In this document: piece after piece, positions 27,235 through 36,331 of the stretch
How positions within the stretch are numbered: the first letter of the stretch is position 1
Layout: the number at the start of each line of letters is the position of its first letter
Notes under the pieces: generated by a model
What the model was told of the DNA's origin: nothing
Seen by the model: only the letters and a program-made list of their open reading frames with translations
Database searches by the model: none
Translations under genes and position numbers: made by a program
Assembly: GCF_029543085.1 (NCBI RefSeq)
Contig: NZ_CP119967.1
Coordinates: 5,110,501-5,174,500 of the forward strand
DNA: 64,000 bases
DNA from: Pseudomonas sp. A34-9
GTDB taxonomy: Bacteria; Pseudomonadota; Gammaproteobacteria; Pseudomonadales; Pseudomonadaceae
Reading direction: 5' to 3'

Positions 27235-30200
27235 ATGGCTTTTACCGATCCGTTCATCCGCCGCCCGGTGCTCGCCACTGTGGTCAGCCTGTTGATTGTA
27301 TTGCTGGGCTTTCAGGCCTGGAGCAAGCTGCCGCTGCGCCAATACCCGCAAATGGAAAACGCCCTGATCACCGTGACCACGGCGTACCCCGGGGCCAACG
27401 CCGAAACCATTCAGGGTTACATCACCCAGCCAATGCAGCAAAGCCTGGCCAGCGCCGAGGGCATCGACTACATGACCTCGGTCAGCCGGCAGAACTTCTC
27501 GGTGATCTCGATCTACGCACGCATCGGCGCCAACACCGACCGTTTGTTCACCGAATTGCTGGCCAAGGCCAACGAGGTGAAAAACAAGCTGCCGCAGGAC
27601 GCCGAAGACCCGGTGCTGAGCAAGGAGTCCGCCGACGCTTCGGCGCTGATGTACATCAGTTTCTTCAGCAAAGACTTGAGCAACCCGCAGATCACCGACT
27701 ACCTGTCCCGGGTGATTCAGCCAAAACTGGCGACTCTGCCGGGCATGGCCGAAGCGGAAATTCTCGGCAATCAGGTGTTCGCCATGCGCCTGTGGCTCGA
27801 TCCGGTGAAACTCGCCGGTTTCGGCCTCAGCGCCAGCGATGTGACCAACGCCGTGCGCCAGTACAACTTCCTCTCCGCCGCCGGCGAAGTGAAAGGCGAG
27901 TACGTGGTCACCAGCATCAACGCCAACACCGAATTGAAATCCGCCGAGGCTTTTGCGGCGATTCCGCTCAAGGTCAGTGGCGACAGCCGCGTGCTGCTCA
28001 GCGATGTCGCGCGGGTGGAAATGGGTGCGGAAAACTACGACTCGATCAGCTCGTTCGGCGGCACGCCGTCGGTGTATATCGGCATCAAAGCCACACCGGG
28101 CGCCAACCCGCTGGACGTGATCAGGGAAGTGCGCAAGCTGATGCCGGAGCTGGAAGCGCAGCTGCCGCCGAATCTCAAAAGCGAGATCGCCTACGACGCC
28201 ACGCTGTTTATCCAGGCCTCCATCGACGAAGTGGTGAAAACCCTGTTCGAGGCGGTGCTGATCGTGATTGTCGTGGTGTTCCTGTTCCTCGGCGCATTGC
28301 GTTCAGTCGTGATCCCGGTGGTGACCATTCCGCTGTCGATGATCGGCGTGATGTTCTTCATGCAGATGATGGGCTACTCGATGAACCTGCTGACGCTGCT
28401 GGCAATGGTGCTGGCCATCGGTCTGGTGGTCGACGATGCGATTGTCGTGGTGGAAAACATTCACCGGCACATCGAGGAAGGCAAGACGCCGTTTGATGCG
28501 GCGCTGGAAGGCGCGCGGGAAATCGCCATGCCCGTGGTGTCGATGACCATCACCCTGGCGGCGGTGTATGCGCCGATCGGCTTTCTCACCGGGCTTACCG
28601 GGGCGCTGTTCAAGGAGTTTGCGCTGACCCTGGCCGGCGCGGTGGTGATTTCCGGGATCGTCGCCCTGACCCTGTCGCCGATGATGTGCGCGTTTTTGCT
28701 GCGCCACGAGGAAAACCCCAGTGGCCTGGCGCATCGCCTCGACCGCATCTTCGATGGCCTCAAGCGCCGCTATCAGAGCCTGCTGCACGGCACGCTGAAC
28801 ACGCGGCCGGTGGTGCTGGTGTTCGCGGTGATCGTGTTGTGCCTGATCCCGGTGTTCCTCAAGTTCACCAAGTCGGAGCTGGCGCCGGATGAAGACCAGG
28901 GCATCATTTTCATGATGGCCAACGCGCCGCAGCCGACCAACCTCGATTACCTGAGCACCTACACCGACGAGTTCATCAAGATCTTCAAGGAATTTCCGGA
29001 GTACTACTCCTCGTTCCAGATCAATGGCTACAACGGCGTGCAGGCGGGGATCGGCGGTTTCCTACTCAAGCCGTGGAACGAGCGCAGCCGCACGCAGATG
29101 CAAATACTCCCCGAGGTGCAAGGCAAACTGGGCGCCATCCCGGGCCTGCAAATCTTCGGTTTCAACCTGCCCTCCCTGCCCGGCACCGGCGAAGGCCTGC
29201 CGTTCGAGTTCGTCGTCAACACGGCCAACGACTACGAACTGCTGCTGCAAGTGGCTGACCGGATCAAGAAGCGCGCGATGGAGTCGGGCAAGTTCGCCTT
29301 TGTCGATCTCGACCTGGCGTTCGACAAACCTGAAGTGGTGGTCGACATCGACCGCGCCAAAGCCGCGCAGATGGGCGTGTCGATGCAGGATCTCGGCGGT
29401 ACGCTTGCCACTCTGCTGGGCGAGGCGGAAATCAACCGTTTCACCATCGAAGGGCGCAGCTACAAGGTCATCGCCCAGGTCGAGCGCCCCTATCGCGACA
29501 ACCCGGACTGGCTGAACAGTTACTACGTGAAGAACACCCAGGGTGAGTTGCTGCCACTGTCGACGCTGATCAAGGTCAGCGACCGCGCACGACCGCGCCA
29601 GCTCAACCAGTTCCAGCAGCTCAACGCGGCGAAGATTTCCGGTTTCCCGCTGGTGAGCATGGGCGAAGCCATCGACACGGTGTTGCAGATAGCCCGCGAA
29701 GAAGCGCCGGCCGGGTTTGCCTTCGACTATGGCGGCGCGTCACGCCAGTTCGTCCAGGAAGGCAGTGCCCTGTGGGTAACTTTTGCGCTGGCGCTGGCGA
29801 TTATCTTTCTGGTGCTGGCGGCGCAGTTCGAGAGCTTCCGCGATCCGCTGGTAATTCTGGTGACGGTGCCGCTGTCGATCTGTGGGGCGTTGATCCCGCT
29901 GTTCCTCGGCTGGTCGAGCATGAACATCTACACCCAGGTCGGGTTGGTGACGCTGATCGGCCTGATCAGCAAGCACGGCATCCTGATCGTCGAGTTCGCC
30001 AACCAGTTGCGCAAGGACAAAGGCCTGACGGCGCGTGAAGCCGTTGAGGAAGCGGCAGCGATTCGCTTGCGGCCGGTGTTGATGACCACGGCGGCGATGG
30101 TGTTTGGCATGGTGCCGCTGATTCTGGCCACGGGTGCGGGTGCGGTGAGCCGGTTTGATATCGGCATGGTGATTGCCACCGGGATGTCGATTGGCACTTT

Positions 30201-30261
30201 GTTTACGCTGTTCGTCTTGCCATGCGTTTACACCCTGCTGGCGAAACCTGATAAGAATTGA
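27235..30261 (+). CDS. mexW: RND multidrug efflux permease (MexW-like)
   Basis: The 1008-residue pump of the HAE-1 family has 12 membrane helices and two large periplasmic loops. Visible family motifs are FIRRPVLATVV at the start, GLVVDDAIVVVENIHRH in helix 4 with the proton-relay Asp pair, and GLISKHGILIVEFANQ in helix 10. It uses the proton gradient to export drugs with the upstream adaptor. No outer-membrane channel gene follows, so it probably borrows OprM, as described for MexVW. ATG 27235 is chosen; longer starts run into the adaptor gene. Confidence 0.88.
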   Translation: MAFTDPFIRRPVLATVVSLLIVLLGFQAWSKLPLRQYPQMENALITVTTAYPGANAETIQGYITQPMQQSLASAEGIDYMTSVSRQNFSVISIYARIGANTDRLFTELLAKANEVKNKLPQDAEDPVLSKESADASALMYISFFSKDLSNPQITDYLSRVIQPKLATLPGMAEAEILGNQVFAMRLWLDPVKLAGFGLSASDVTNAVRQYNFLSAAGEVKGEYVVTSINANTELKSAEAFAAIPLKVSGDSRVLLSDVARVEMGAENYDSISSFGGTPSVYIGIKATPGANPLDVIREVRKLMPELEAQLPPNLKSEIAYDATLFIQASIDEVVKTLFEAVLIVIVVVFLFLGALRSVVIPVVTIPLSMIGVMFFMQMMGYSMNLLTLLAMVLAIGLVVDDAIVVVENIHRHIEEGKTPFDAALEGAREIAMPVVSMTITLAAVYAPIGFLTGLTGALFKEFALTLAGAVVISGIVALTLSPMMCAFLLRHEENPSGLAHRLDRIFDGLKRRYQSLLHGTLNTRPVVLVFAVIVLCLIPVFLKFTKSELAPDEDQGIIFMMANAPQPTNLDYLSTYTDEFIKIFKEFPEYYSSFQINGYNGVQAGIGGFLLKPWNERSRTQMQILPEVQGKLGAIPGLQIFGFNLPSLPGTGEGLPFEFVVNTANDYELLLQVADRIKKRAMESGKFAFVDLDLAFDKPEVVVDIDRAKAAQMGVSMQDLGGTLATLLGEAEINRFTIEGRSYKVIAQVERPYRDNPDWLNSYYVKNTQGELLPLSTLIKVSDRARPRQLNQFQQLNAAKISGFPLVSMGEAIDTVLQIAREEAPAGFAFDYGGASRQFVQEGSALWVTFALALAIIFLVLAAQFESFRDPLVILVTVPLSICGALIPLFLGWSSMNIYTQVGLVTLIGLISKHGILIVEFANQLRKDKGLTAREAVEEAAAIRLRPVLMTTAAMVFGMVPLILATGAGAVSRFDIGMVIATGMSIGTLFTLFVLPCVYTLLAKPDKN

Positions 30262-30264
30262 AAG

Positions 30265-30334
30265 CAAAAGATCGCAGCCTTCGGCAGCTCCTACATGGAT
30301 CGGTGCAGGAGCTGCCGAAGGCTGCGATCTCTTG
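30265..30334. repeat. REP-like palindrome, GATCGCAG-CTTCGGCAG type
   Basis: Arms caaaagatcgcagccttcgg and ccgaaggctgcgatctcttg flank a short loop, beginning 4 bases after the efflux pump stop. Confidence 0.8.
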
Positions 30335-30347
30335 ATCTTGCTTGAAT

Positions 30348-30377
30348 AAAAAAGGCCTCGCATCTGCGAGGCCTTTT
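30348..30377. terminator. Bidirectional terminator between convergent genes
   Basis: Stem aaaaggcctcgca/tgcgaggcctttt with A- and T-runs on either side can serve both the efflux operon and the convergent small gene/inaA operon. Confidence 0.88.
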
Positions 30378-30395
30378 ATGTTGGCTTCAATCGGT

Positions 30396-30623
30396 TCAAC
30401 TTTGCGGCCTCATCCCTTGGGAAAGTCCGAACATGAACAGCAATAAATCATGATCGGGTTTGGTCGCCACGGAGGCTTTTGCCACCCGTGGGACTGCGCA
30501 GTGGGCGTCGTCTACGGACGCGCCAACCACTTGCATGCGAGGCTGCTCCCAGGCAGCCACCGCCAATGACGCAACTGCCAAGGCTCCAACCAAAAACAAA
30601 CCTCGTGCAATTTCTAGTTTCAT
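30396..30623 (-). CDS. Small exported hypothetical protein (75 aa)
   Basis: The 75-residue protein starts MKLEIARGLFLVGALAV with a signal peptide or anchor (residues 6-24) and a short tail containing one Cys. It stands 2 bp downstream of inaA on the same strand, so it is the last gene of the colRS-methyltransferase-inaA gene row. By position it corresponds to the small ORF next to inaA in P. aeruginosa. The function is unknown; an envelope role is suggested by the company it keeps. Confidence 0.7.
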   Translation of the reverse strand: MKLEIARGLFLVGALAVASLAVAAWEQPRMQVVGASVDDAHCAVPRVAKASVATKPDHDLLLFMFGLSQGMRPQS

Positions 30624-30625
30624 CG

Positions 30626-31342
30626 CTATAAACCTTTGATAGCGCTGCCAAACGCCGTCTCATAAAAATAGACGAGTTTTTTCCAGTCCGCGTCGCGGAA
30701 CGACGAATGGCGGCGCAATTGCTTCATGTCGTGGGAAGCGGCGCGATAGGCGGTCAGACGCTGGCGGCATTTCTCCAGATCGATCAATGCGACCTCGACC
30801 TTGGCCGACTCGCCTTCGCCCGTCACACGCACAAACACGTGTTTGATGTAGATGCAGCTGTGCTGCCAACGGCCCTTGTGCATGCGCGCCAGGTTTTCGG
30901 CGAGGTCCTTGAGCACACGCTCATACACCACATCGCCACACTGATCGCGACCACCGGCAGCCGCCAGCCAGTGTTCCAGTTCCTGGAAACCGTCCAGGGA
31001 CTTGGTGACCAAAAGCGCACGCCACTTGTGTTGCGGATCAGGCTGGGCACCGCAGAAAACAATCTCGGGCACGCGCACACCGAGCTTGCTCACGCCGGTC
31101 AGCGCGTCGAGCTCACGCAGAACAGTAGGACGGCCAAAAGGGTGCAACCAACTGCGATAGATATGACCGGTCTGGCGCTTGGCATACAGCAGTTGTCCAT
31201 CGCGCCCCACGACCCTTTGCACGCCACTTTCCCCACCGCGTCGAACATTGGGCTCTTCCACCCACTCGCCGCGCTGGTTCCAGTAAAAGTCAAAGCGATC
31301 TTGCTGAGCGACTTCCGTTTCTGCTGCCAATTGCACTGCCAT
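30626..31342 (-). CDS. inaA: InaA/WaaP-family lipopolysaccharide kinase-like protein
   Basis: The 238-residue protein has a small protein-kinase-like fold of the Kdo/heptose kinase group: a glycine-rich beginning (RRGGESGVQRV), a KRQTGHIYRSW region and catalytic-loop-like HKGRWQHSCIYIKHVFV followed by VALIDLEKCR. It would phosphorylate LPS core sugars. In P. fluorescens WCS365 the equivalent gene downstream of colRS was described as wapQ, a heptose kinase. The start ATG at 31342 has an AAGAGG site; the gene begins 4 bp after the methyltransferase stop. Confidence 0.85.
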   Translation of the reverse strand: MAVQLAAETEVAQQDRFDFYWNQRGEWVEEPNVRRGGESGVQRVVGRDGQLLYAKRQTGHIYRSWLHPFGRPTVLRELDALTGVSKLGVRVPEIVFCGAQPDPQHKWRALLVTKSLDGFQELEHWLAAAGGRDQCGDVVYERVLKDLAENLARMHKGRWQHSCIYIKHVFVRVTGEGESAKVEVALIDLEKCRQRLTAYRAASHDMKQLRRHSSFRDADWKKLVYFYETAFGSAIKGL

Positions 31343-31346
31343 CCTG

Positions 31347-32015
31347 TTACCTCTTGCGTAGTACGTAAACCCGCCACATGGCGTAGAGCGGAATAAAGTC
31401 CAGTTGTTCCTGAATTCGAAAACCTGCAGCTTCGAATTCCTTTTCGACCGTAGCGGCCGGTAACACAAAGCGATTCTGGTAGTCGCGCTTGTCACGGTTT
31501 TTCTCCGCACGTTCGCGCTTCCAGGCCTTGAAATTGCCATCGACCCACAACGAAACAATCACACTGTCGCGGGTGACACGCTCGAATTCGCGCAGAATCG
31601 CCCGGCGGTGCTCGGCTTCACCAATGTGGTGGAGCAGACGCATGCAAAAAATGCTGTCGACGGCGTTGTCAGGCAAAGCAATGTCGAAGGCTGATGTGTG
31701 CAAGGGTTGTACCCGTTTCACCACATCGGCCGGTTGCGACTGCATGGCCGTCTTGATCATCGACTCGGAGTTGTCCGCGCCGATAATCACCCGGTTGGCC
31801 TTTTCGCCCAACAAGGGCCAGAACCGCCCTGCACCGCAAGGCAAATCCAGCACCAGCCCCGGTTCACCCACCGACGCCAGCGCCTTGCGGGCCAATTGCT
31901 CGTCACGCCAGTGGGAGAGACGACGTCCAAGGCTTTCTTTGTGCTTGCGCAGGTATTTCTGCGCGTGTTGATCGTCGTACTTCTCGGAAAAATCGAGTTT
32001 GATCGGACCGGCCAT
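31347..32015 (-). CDS. Class I SAM-dependent methyltransferase (orf222 of the colRS locus)
   Basis: The 222-residue protein has the SAM-binding motif I as LDLPCGAGRFWPLL and an acidic motif IIGADNS. The length of 222 residues agrees with the orf222 reported downstream of colRS in P. fluorescens WCS365, which together with inaA/wapQ is controlled by ColR. ATG 32015 is preceded by AGGAG at 8 bases; the neighbouring upstream GTG would add one residue. The 161-bp gap after colS probably carries its own promoter. The methylated substrate is unknown, possibly an envelope lipid or sugar. Confidence 0.87.
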   Translation of the reverse strand: MAGPIKLDFSEKYDDQHAQKYLRKHKESLGRRLSHWRDEQLARKALASVGEPGLVLDLPCGAGRFWPLLGEKANRVIIGADNSESMIKTAMQSQPADVVKRVQPLHTSAFDIALPDNAVDSIFCMRLLHHIGEAEHRRAILREFERVTRDSVIVSLWVDGNFKAWKRERAEKNRDKRDYQNRFVLPAATVEKEFEAAGFRIQEQLDFIPLYAMWRVYVLRKR

Positions 32016-32176
32016 CACCTGGACTCCTGAATTGCTGATGTCACCACCTTAAGGAGCGGCGTGTCAGCGTCAGGTCATCCATTTGTGAAAAAAATGTCTG
32101 GTAAATAGACAAATTATTACAGCGTTATACAGGATTTAGACAGGTAAGAGGGAGTAGCCTTGAGCCACCTCTTGCG

Positions 32177-33451
32177 TCAGATTTTGCCCAGATCCACCTC
32201 GAAGCGGCAGCCATTGGGTTCCATCGTGCTCAAGGTGACGGTCCAGCCCTGGTTCTCGCAGATCCGCTGAACCAGCGATAATCCGAGGCCCAAGCCTTCG
32301 CCGCGTTTTTCGCTGCCACGCACGAAAGGCTCGAACATGGCTTCGCGTTTTTCTTCCGGAATACCGACACCGGAGTCCTCCACCACGAAGCCATTGGCAT
32401 TGAGCGTCAGACGAATGAAGCCGTGTTCGGTGTAGTGACACGCGTTGCGCAACAGGTTGCCCATCACCGCAGTCAACAACGTCGCGTTGTGGCACGTGGT
32501 CGGCGGATTTCCCGGTTCGAACTGCAAGGTCAGGCCTTTGCTTTCGATCGGCTCACGCCACACGCACAGCAGGCTGTCCGCCACTTGAGCGAGATTCTGT
32601 TGCGGCGCCGAACCGGCGTCTTCACGCTGGGAGCGGGCAAGCATCAGGAAGGTCTGTACCAGTTCGCGCATTTCCTCACTGGCGCGGGCAATGCGCTCGA
32701 CCTGATTGCGCCCACGTTGATCGATGGCCGGGTTTTCCATCAGCAGTTCGCAGGAGCTGGCCAGCACCATCAATGGCGTGCGCAACTCGTGACTGACATC
32801 GCTGGTGAACAATCTTTCACGGGTCAGCGCCTGACGCAGACGTCCCAGCGTGGCATCAAACGCCACCGCCAGTTCGCCGACTTCGTCTGCCGCATAATCC
32901 GGCGCCAGCGGCGGTGCCAGCCCGAGTAACTGGTCGCGATGGCGCACCTGCCGGGCCAGTCGCACCACCGGCGCCATCACTTTGCGCGCCAACACCCAAC
33001 CAAGAAATACCGCCAGTGCCAGGCTGAGCACGAAGCCCACCAGCACCACGGCAAACAGCACGCGTTCACGCTCTTCGAAATCGCTTTGGTCCTGCAACAG
33101 CACATAACGCCGACCGTCGACGATCTCGACCATCGCGTGATACGACAGCTGCTCGCGGAACACTTCATGGAACCCCGCATCGAGGTGACGCAGGTCCTTG
33201 GGCAGTTCGAAATCCCCCGGCCCACCGCTGAAGTAGAACAGTTGATCCGGTTCCGGGCGGTGGCTCCAGTCCGAGACATTGTCCATCAGCAAAAGGCGCT
33301 GCAGATCGCCGCCCAGCCCGGCCGAAATCAACTTCTCTTCCACAAGGTGCACGGTCGCGACAATGCCCATGGCAAACGCACCGGCCACCAGTGCGCTCAT
33401 CAGCGCAAAGGCAATGATGATCCGCTGGGATAGGCTTTGCTTAAACTCCAT
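32177..33451 (-). CDS. colS: Sensor histidine kinase ColS
   Basis: The 424-residue inner-membrane kinase has two transmembrane helices (about 11-33 and 131-153), a periplasmic domain, HAMP, and HisKA with SDVSHELRTPL (His221), then a HATPase domain (NLLRNACHYT, EDSGVGIPEE, GLGLGLSLV). The periplasmic domain has EERE at 126-129 plus Glu38 and Glu96, the same positions I recall for the Fe/Zn-sensing ExxE site and accessory glutamates of P. putida ColS. It overlaps colR by 11 bp. It would phosphorylate ColR in response to excess metal or envelope stress. Confidence 0.92.
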   Translation of the reverse strand: MEFKQSLSQRIIIAFALMSALVAGAFAMGIVATVHLVEEKLISAGLGGDLQRLLLMDNVSDWSHRPEPDQLFYFSGGPGDFELPKDLRHLDAGFHEVFREQLSYHAMVEIVDGRRYVLLQDQSDFEERERVLFAVVLVGFVLSLALAVFLGWVLARKVMAPVVRLARQVRHRDQLLGLAPPLAPDYAADEVGELAVAFDATLGRLRQALTRERLFTSDVSHELRTPLMVLASSCELLMENPAIDQRGRNQVERIARASEEMRELVQTFLMLARSQREDAGSAPQQNLAQVADSLLCVWREPIESKGLTLQFEPGNPPTTCHNATLLTAVMGNLLRNACHYTEHGFIRLTLNANGFVVEDSGVGIPEEKREAMFEPFVRGSEKRGEGLGLGLSLVQRICENQGWTVTLSTMEPNGCRFEVDLGKI

Positions 33452-34124
33452 CACGCCCCTCGGCCAAGCGATAACCAACGCCGTGCACGGTATGCAGCAG
33501 TGGCTTGCTGAACGGCTTGTCGATCACCTGACGCAATTGGTGAACGTGGCTGCGCAGGCTGTCGCTGTCCGGGCAATCATCGCCCCACAGCGCCTCTTCG
33601 AGAATTTCCCGGCGCAACACGTGTGGGCTCTTCTGCATCAGCACCGCCAGCAATTTCAGGCCAACCGGGTTGAGTTTGAGCAACTTGCCTTCGCGGGTGA
33701 CTTCCAGTGTGTCGAGGTCGTAGCTCAAGTCCCCAACCTGCAACGCCCGGCGACCGCCCCCCTGGGCACGCCGCATTACCGCTTCGACACGCGCGGCCAG
33801 TTCGGACAGGGCGAACGGTTTGACCAGGTAATCGTCAGCCCCGGATTTGAAGCCTTGCAAGCGATCGTCGAGTTGATCGCGCGCGGTCAGCATGATCACC
33901 GGCGTGTCCCGGCGAGCGTCTTCACGCAGGCGTTTGCACAGGGTGTAGCCATCGATGCCCGGCAACATGATGTCGAGCACGATCAGGTCGTAATGTTCGG
34001 TGGCGGCCAGATGCAGGCCCGACAGACCGTCCTGCGCACAGTCGACGGTGTAGCCCTTGAGGCCCAGGTAATCGGCCAGATTGGCCAGGATGTCGCGGTT
34101 GTCTTCGACCAGCAGAATTCGCAT
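33441..34124 (-). CDS. colR: OmpR/PmrA-type response regulator ColR
   Basis: The 227-residue regulator has a receiver domain with phospho-acceptor Asp51 (LIVLDIMLPG) and a C-terminal winged HTH of OmpR type (LLKLNPVGLKLLAVL, then DSLRSHVHQLRQVID). The length matches known ColR. ATG 34124 sits 5 bases after GGAGGAGG. It is the first gene of the colR-colS-orf222-inaA row. Directly divergent lies an LTA-synthase-like gene behind a triple direct repeat that could be a ColR operator. Confidence 0.93.
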   Translation of the reverse strand: MRILLVEDNRDILANLADYLGLKGYTVDCAQDGLSGLHLAATEHYDLIVLDIMLPGIDGYTLCKRLREDARRDTPVIMLTARDQLDDRLQGFKSGADDYLVKPFALSELAARVEAVMRRAQGGGRRALQVGDLSYDLDTLEVTREGKLLKLNPVGLKLLAVLMQKSPHVLRREILEEALWGDDCPDSDSLRSHVHQLRQVIDKPFSKPLLHTVHGVGYRLAEGRDGV

Positions 34125-34240
34125 GGGCACCTCCTCCGTACACAGTAACGGCCGTCATGGCCCGCGCAGCTTACGGCCAGATTCAGCTTAGAGCTAGGGC
34201 TGAAAGCCTCGTGAATCAACTCTCTCAGGCATATTCAAAC

Positions 34241-34282
34241 CTTAACGAGTTTTTCACTCTTGGTTCACAACCTGTCTACAGT
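34241..34282 (+). promoter_or_regulatory. Triple 11-bp-spaced direct repeat and -10, likely ColR operator
   Basis: The hexamers cttaac (34241), tttcac (34252) and gttcac (34263) start exactly 11 bp apart, one helical turn each, the pattern used by PmrA/OmpR-type dimers. A -10-like TACAGT (34277-34282) follows, so the repeats occupy the -35 region as for a class II activator. The site lies 46 bases before the LTA-synthase-like gene. Confidence 0.55.
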
Positions 34283-34327
34283 GACAACGCGAGACTCTCG
34301 CGCCATTAGATATAAGGAATGTAGACA

Positions 34328-36277
34328 ATGGACTTTTTCAAGACGGCGCCCCTGCGCCTTCTGCTGTTGGTCACGGGTGCGTGGCTGCTGGTGTTTATCC
34401 TGACGCGAACCGTTCTGTTGCTGACTCATCTGGATGAGGCGGGCGGCGGCGCTTTTTCGGTGTTTGGCATCGGCTTGCTGTATGACCTGGGTTTTCTCGC
34501 TTATGCGGCGCTGCCGTTGGGCCTTTACTTGCTACTGTGCCCGCCAGCCCTGTGGCGCCGCCGTGGTCATCGCTGGTTCCTGCAAGGCCTGCTGACCGTC
34601 AGCCTGTTCGCCATGTTGTTCGTGTCGGTGGCCGAGTGGCTGTTCTGGGACGAGTTCGGCGTGCGTTTCAACTTCATCGCCGTCGACTATCTGGTGTATT
34701 CCGACGAAGTGCTGAACAACGTGCTGGAGTCGTATCCGATCGCTACGCTGCTGAGCATTCTTGCGCTACTGGCCGTTGCGCTCAGCTTCGCCCTGCGCAA
34801 GCCGTTCAATGCGGCGCTGGACGCTCCGCTGCCGCCATTGCGTGGACGTTTGCTCAATGCGCTGGCGCTGTTGCTCGTCGTCGGTCTGAGCCTGCAACTG
34901 CTCAGCCAGGATGCGCCCCGCGCCCAAGGCGGCAACGCCTATCAGAATGAACTGGCGAGTAATGGCCCGTACCAGTTCTTCGCCGCGTTCCGCAATAACG
35001 AACTGGATTACACACAGTTCTACAGCAGCCACGCGCCTGACAGGGTCGCCCAACAGATTCGCGCCGAGCTGAGCGAGCCCAACGCCCGCTTCATCGGTCA
35101 GGATCCGCAGGACATCCGCCGGATGATCGATAACCCGGGCACCGCGCGTACACCGAACATCGTGCTGGTGACCATCGAAAGCCTCAGCGCCAAGTACCTG
35201 GGCAGCAATGGCGACGAACGTAACCTGACACCGAATCTGGATGCCTTGCGCAAACAGAGCCTGTACTTCAACAACTTCTACGCCACCGGAACGCGTACCG
35301 ACCGAGGCCTGGAAGCCATCACCCTGGCGATTCCGCCAACCCCGGGCCGTTCGATCGTCAAGCGCATCGGCCGTGAAAGCGGCTTCGCCAGCCTTGGCCA
35401 GCAACTCAGTGCGGTGGGCTACGACAGCGTGTTTGTCTACGGCGGACGCGGCTACTTCGACAACATGAATGCCTTCTTCATCGGCAATGGTTACCGCGTG
35501 GTCGATCAAAGCAGCGTGGATGAAGCCGACATTCATTTCAAGAATGCCTGGGGCATGGCCGACGAAGATCTGTACAAACAGACCCTGAAGCTGGCCGATG
35601 CCGACTATGCGAGGAAACAGCCGTTTCTGTTGCAGTTGATGACCACCTCCAACCATCGCCCCTACACCTACCCGGACAACCGGATCGACATCAAGTCCGG
35701 AAACGGCCGCGATGGCGCGGTGAAGTACACCGACTACGCAATCGGCCAATTCCTCGAACAGGCACGGCAGAAACCGTGGTTCGACAATACCCTGTTCATC
35801 TTCGTCGCCGATCACACGGCGGGCAGCGCCGGTAAAGAAGACTTGCCGATCGCCAACTATCAAATCCCGCTGTTCATCTATGCACCGAAGCTGATCGAAC
35901 CTCGCGAGAATGGCCAACTGGCCAGCCAGATCGACCTGGCGCCGACGCTGTTGGGCCTGTTGAACATGGATTACCAGTCGACGTTCTTCGGTCGCAACCT
36001 GTTGCAGGACAACCCGCTGCCACCGCGCGTCGTGGTCGGCAACTATCAGCACCTGGGCCTGTTCGACGGCAAGGATCTGGCGATTCTCAGCCCGCGTCAG
36101 GGCTTGCGTCGGCATGACGATGCGCTGACCGAGAGCCGCGAATCCCGAGCGACCAGTGATGATCCACTGATCAGCCGCGCGATCACTTATTACCAAACCG
36201 CCAGTTATGGCTTCAAGCAACAGCTACTTGCCTGGAAAGCACCCAAGGAGGGGGCTCCGCAAGTCAGCGAACGTTAA
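34328..36277 (+). CDS. LTA-synthase-family sulfatase-fold phosphoglycerol/phosphoethanolamine transferase
   Basis: The 649-residue protein has about five N-terminal membrane helices (residues 8-190) and a periplasmic alkaline-phosphatase/sulfatase-like domain (about 275-560). Family elements are IVLVTIESLSAKYLG, the nucleophile region ATGTRTDRGLEA (catalytic Thr expected here), and VADHTAG. Gram-negative members transfer phosphoglycerol or phosphoethanolamine to periplasmic glucans or lipid A. Its position divergent from colR and the repeat upstream suggest ColR-dependent envelope remodelling. A hairpin terminator follows, then the PAP2 gene. The substrate is not defined by sequence. Confidence 0.88.
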   Translation: MDFFKTAPLRLLLLVTGAWLLVFILTRTVLLLTHLDEAGGGAFSVFGIGLLYDLGFLAYAALPLGLYLLLCPPALWRRRGHRWFLQGLLTVSLFAMLFVSVAEWLFWDEFGVRFNFIAVDYLVYSDEVLNNVLESYPIATLLSILALLAVALSFALRKPFNAALDAPLPPLRGRLLNALALLLVVGLSLQLLSQDAPRAQGGNAYQNELASNGPYQFFAAFRNNELDYTQFYSSHAPDRVAQQIRAELSEPNARFIGQDPQDIRRMIDNPGTARTPNIVLVTIESLSAKYLGSNGDERNLTPNLDALRKQSLYFNNFYATGTRTDRGLEAITLAIPPTPGRSIVKRIGRESGFASLGQQLSAVGYDSVFVYGGRGYFDNMNAFFIGNGYRVVDQSSVDEADIHFKNAWGMADEDLYKQTLKLADADYARKQPFLLQLMTTSNHRPYTYPDNRIDIKSGNGRDGAVKYTDYAIGQFLEQARQKPWFDNTLFIFVADHTAGSAGKEDLPIANYQIPLFIYAPKLIEPRENGQLASQIDLAPTLLGLLNMDYQSTFFGRNLLQDNPLPPRVVVGNYQHLGLFDGKDLAILSPRQGLRRHDDALTESRESRATSDDPLISRAITYYQTASYGFKQQLLAWKAPKEGAPQVSER

Positions 36278-36282
36278 TCGAG

Positions 36283-36313
36283 ACGCCCCGGGCTGATGCC
36301 CCGGGGCGCTTTC
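36283..36313 (+). terminator. Hairpin terminator after the LTA-synthase-like gene
   Basis: Stem gccccggg/ccccggggc followed by a short T-rich stretch; read-through into the PAP2 gene 19 bp later is possible. Confidence 0.75.
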
Positions 36314-36331
36314 TATTATTCAGGATCCGAC

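Noticed and set aside
32019..32176. Search for a ColR-type 11-bp-spaced repeat upstream of the methyltransferase gene
   Set aside because: TTTAC and TTCAC motifs occur but at 16-base spacing; I could not make a convincing site from inspection alone.
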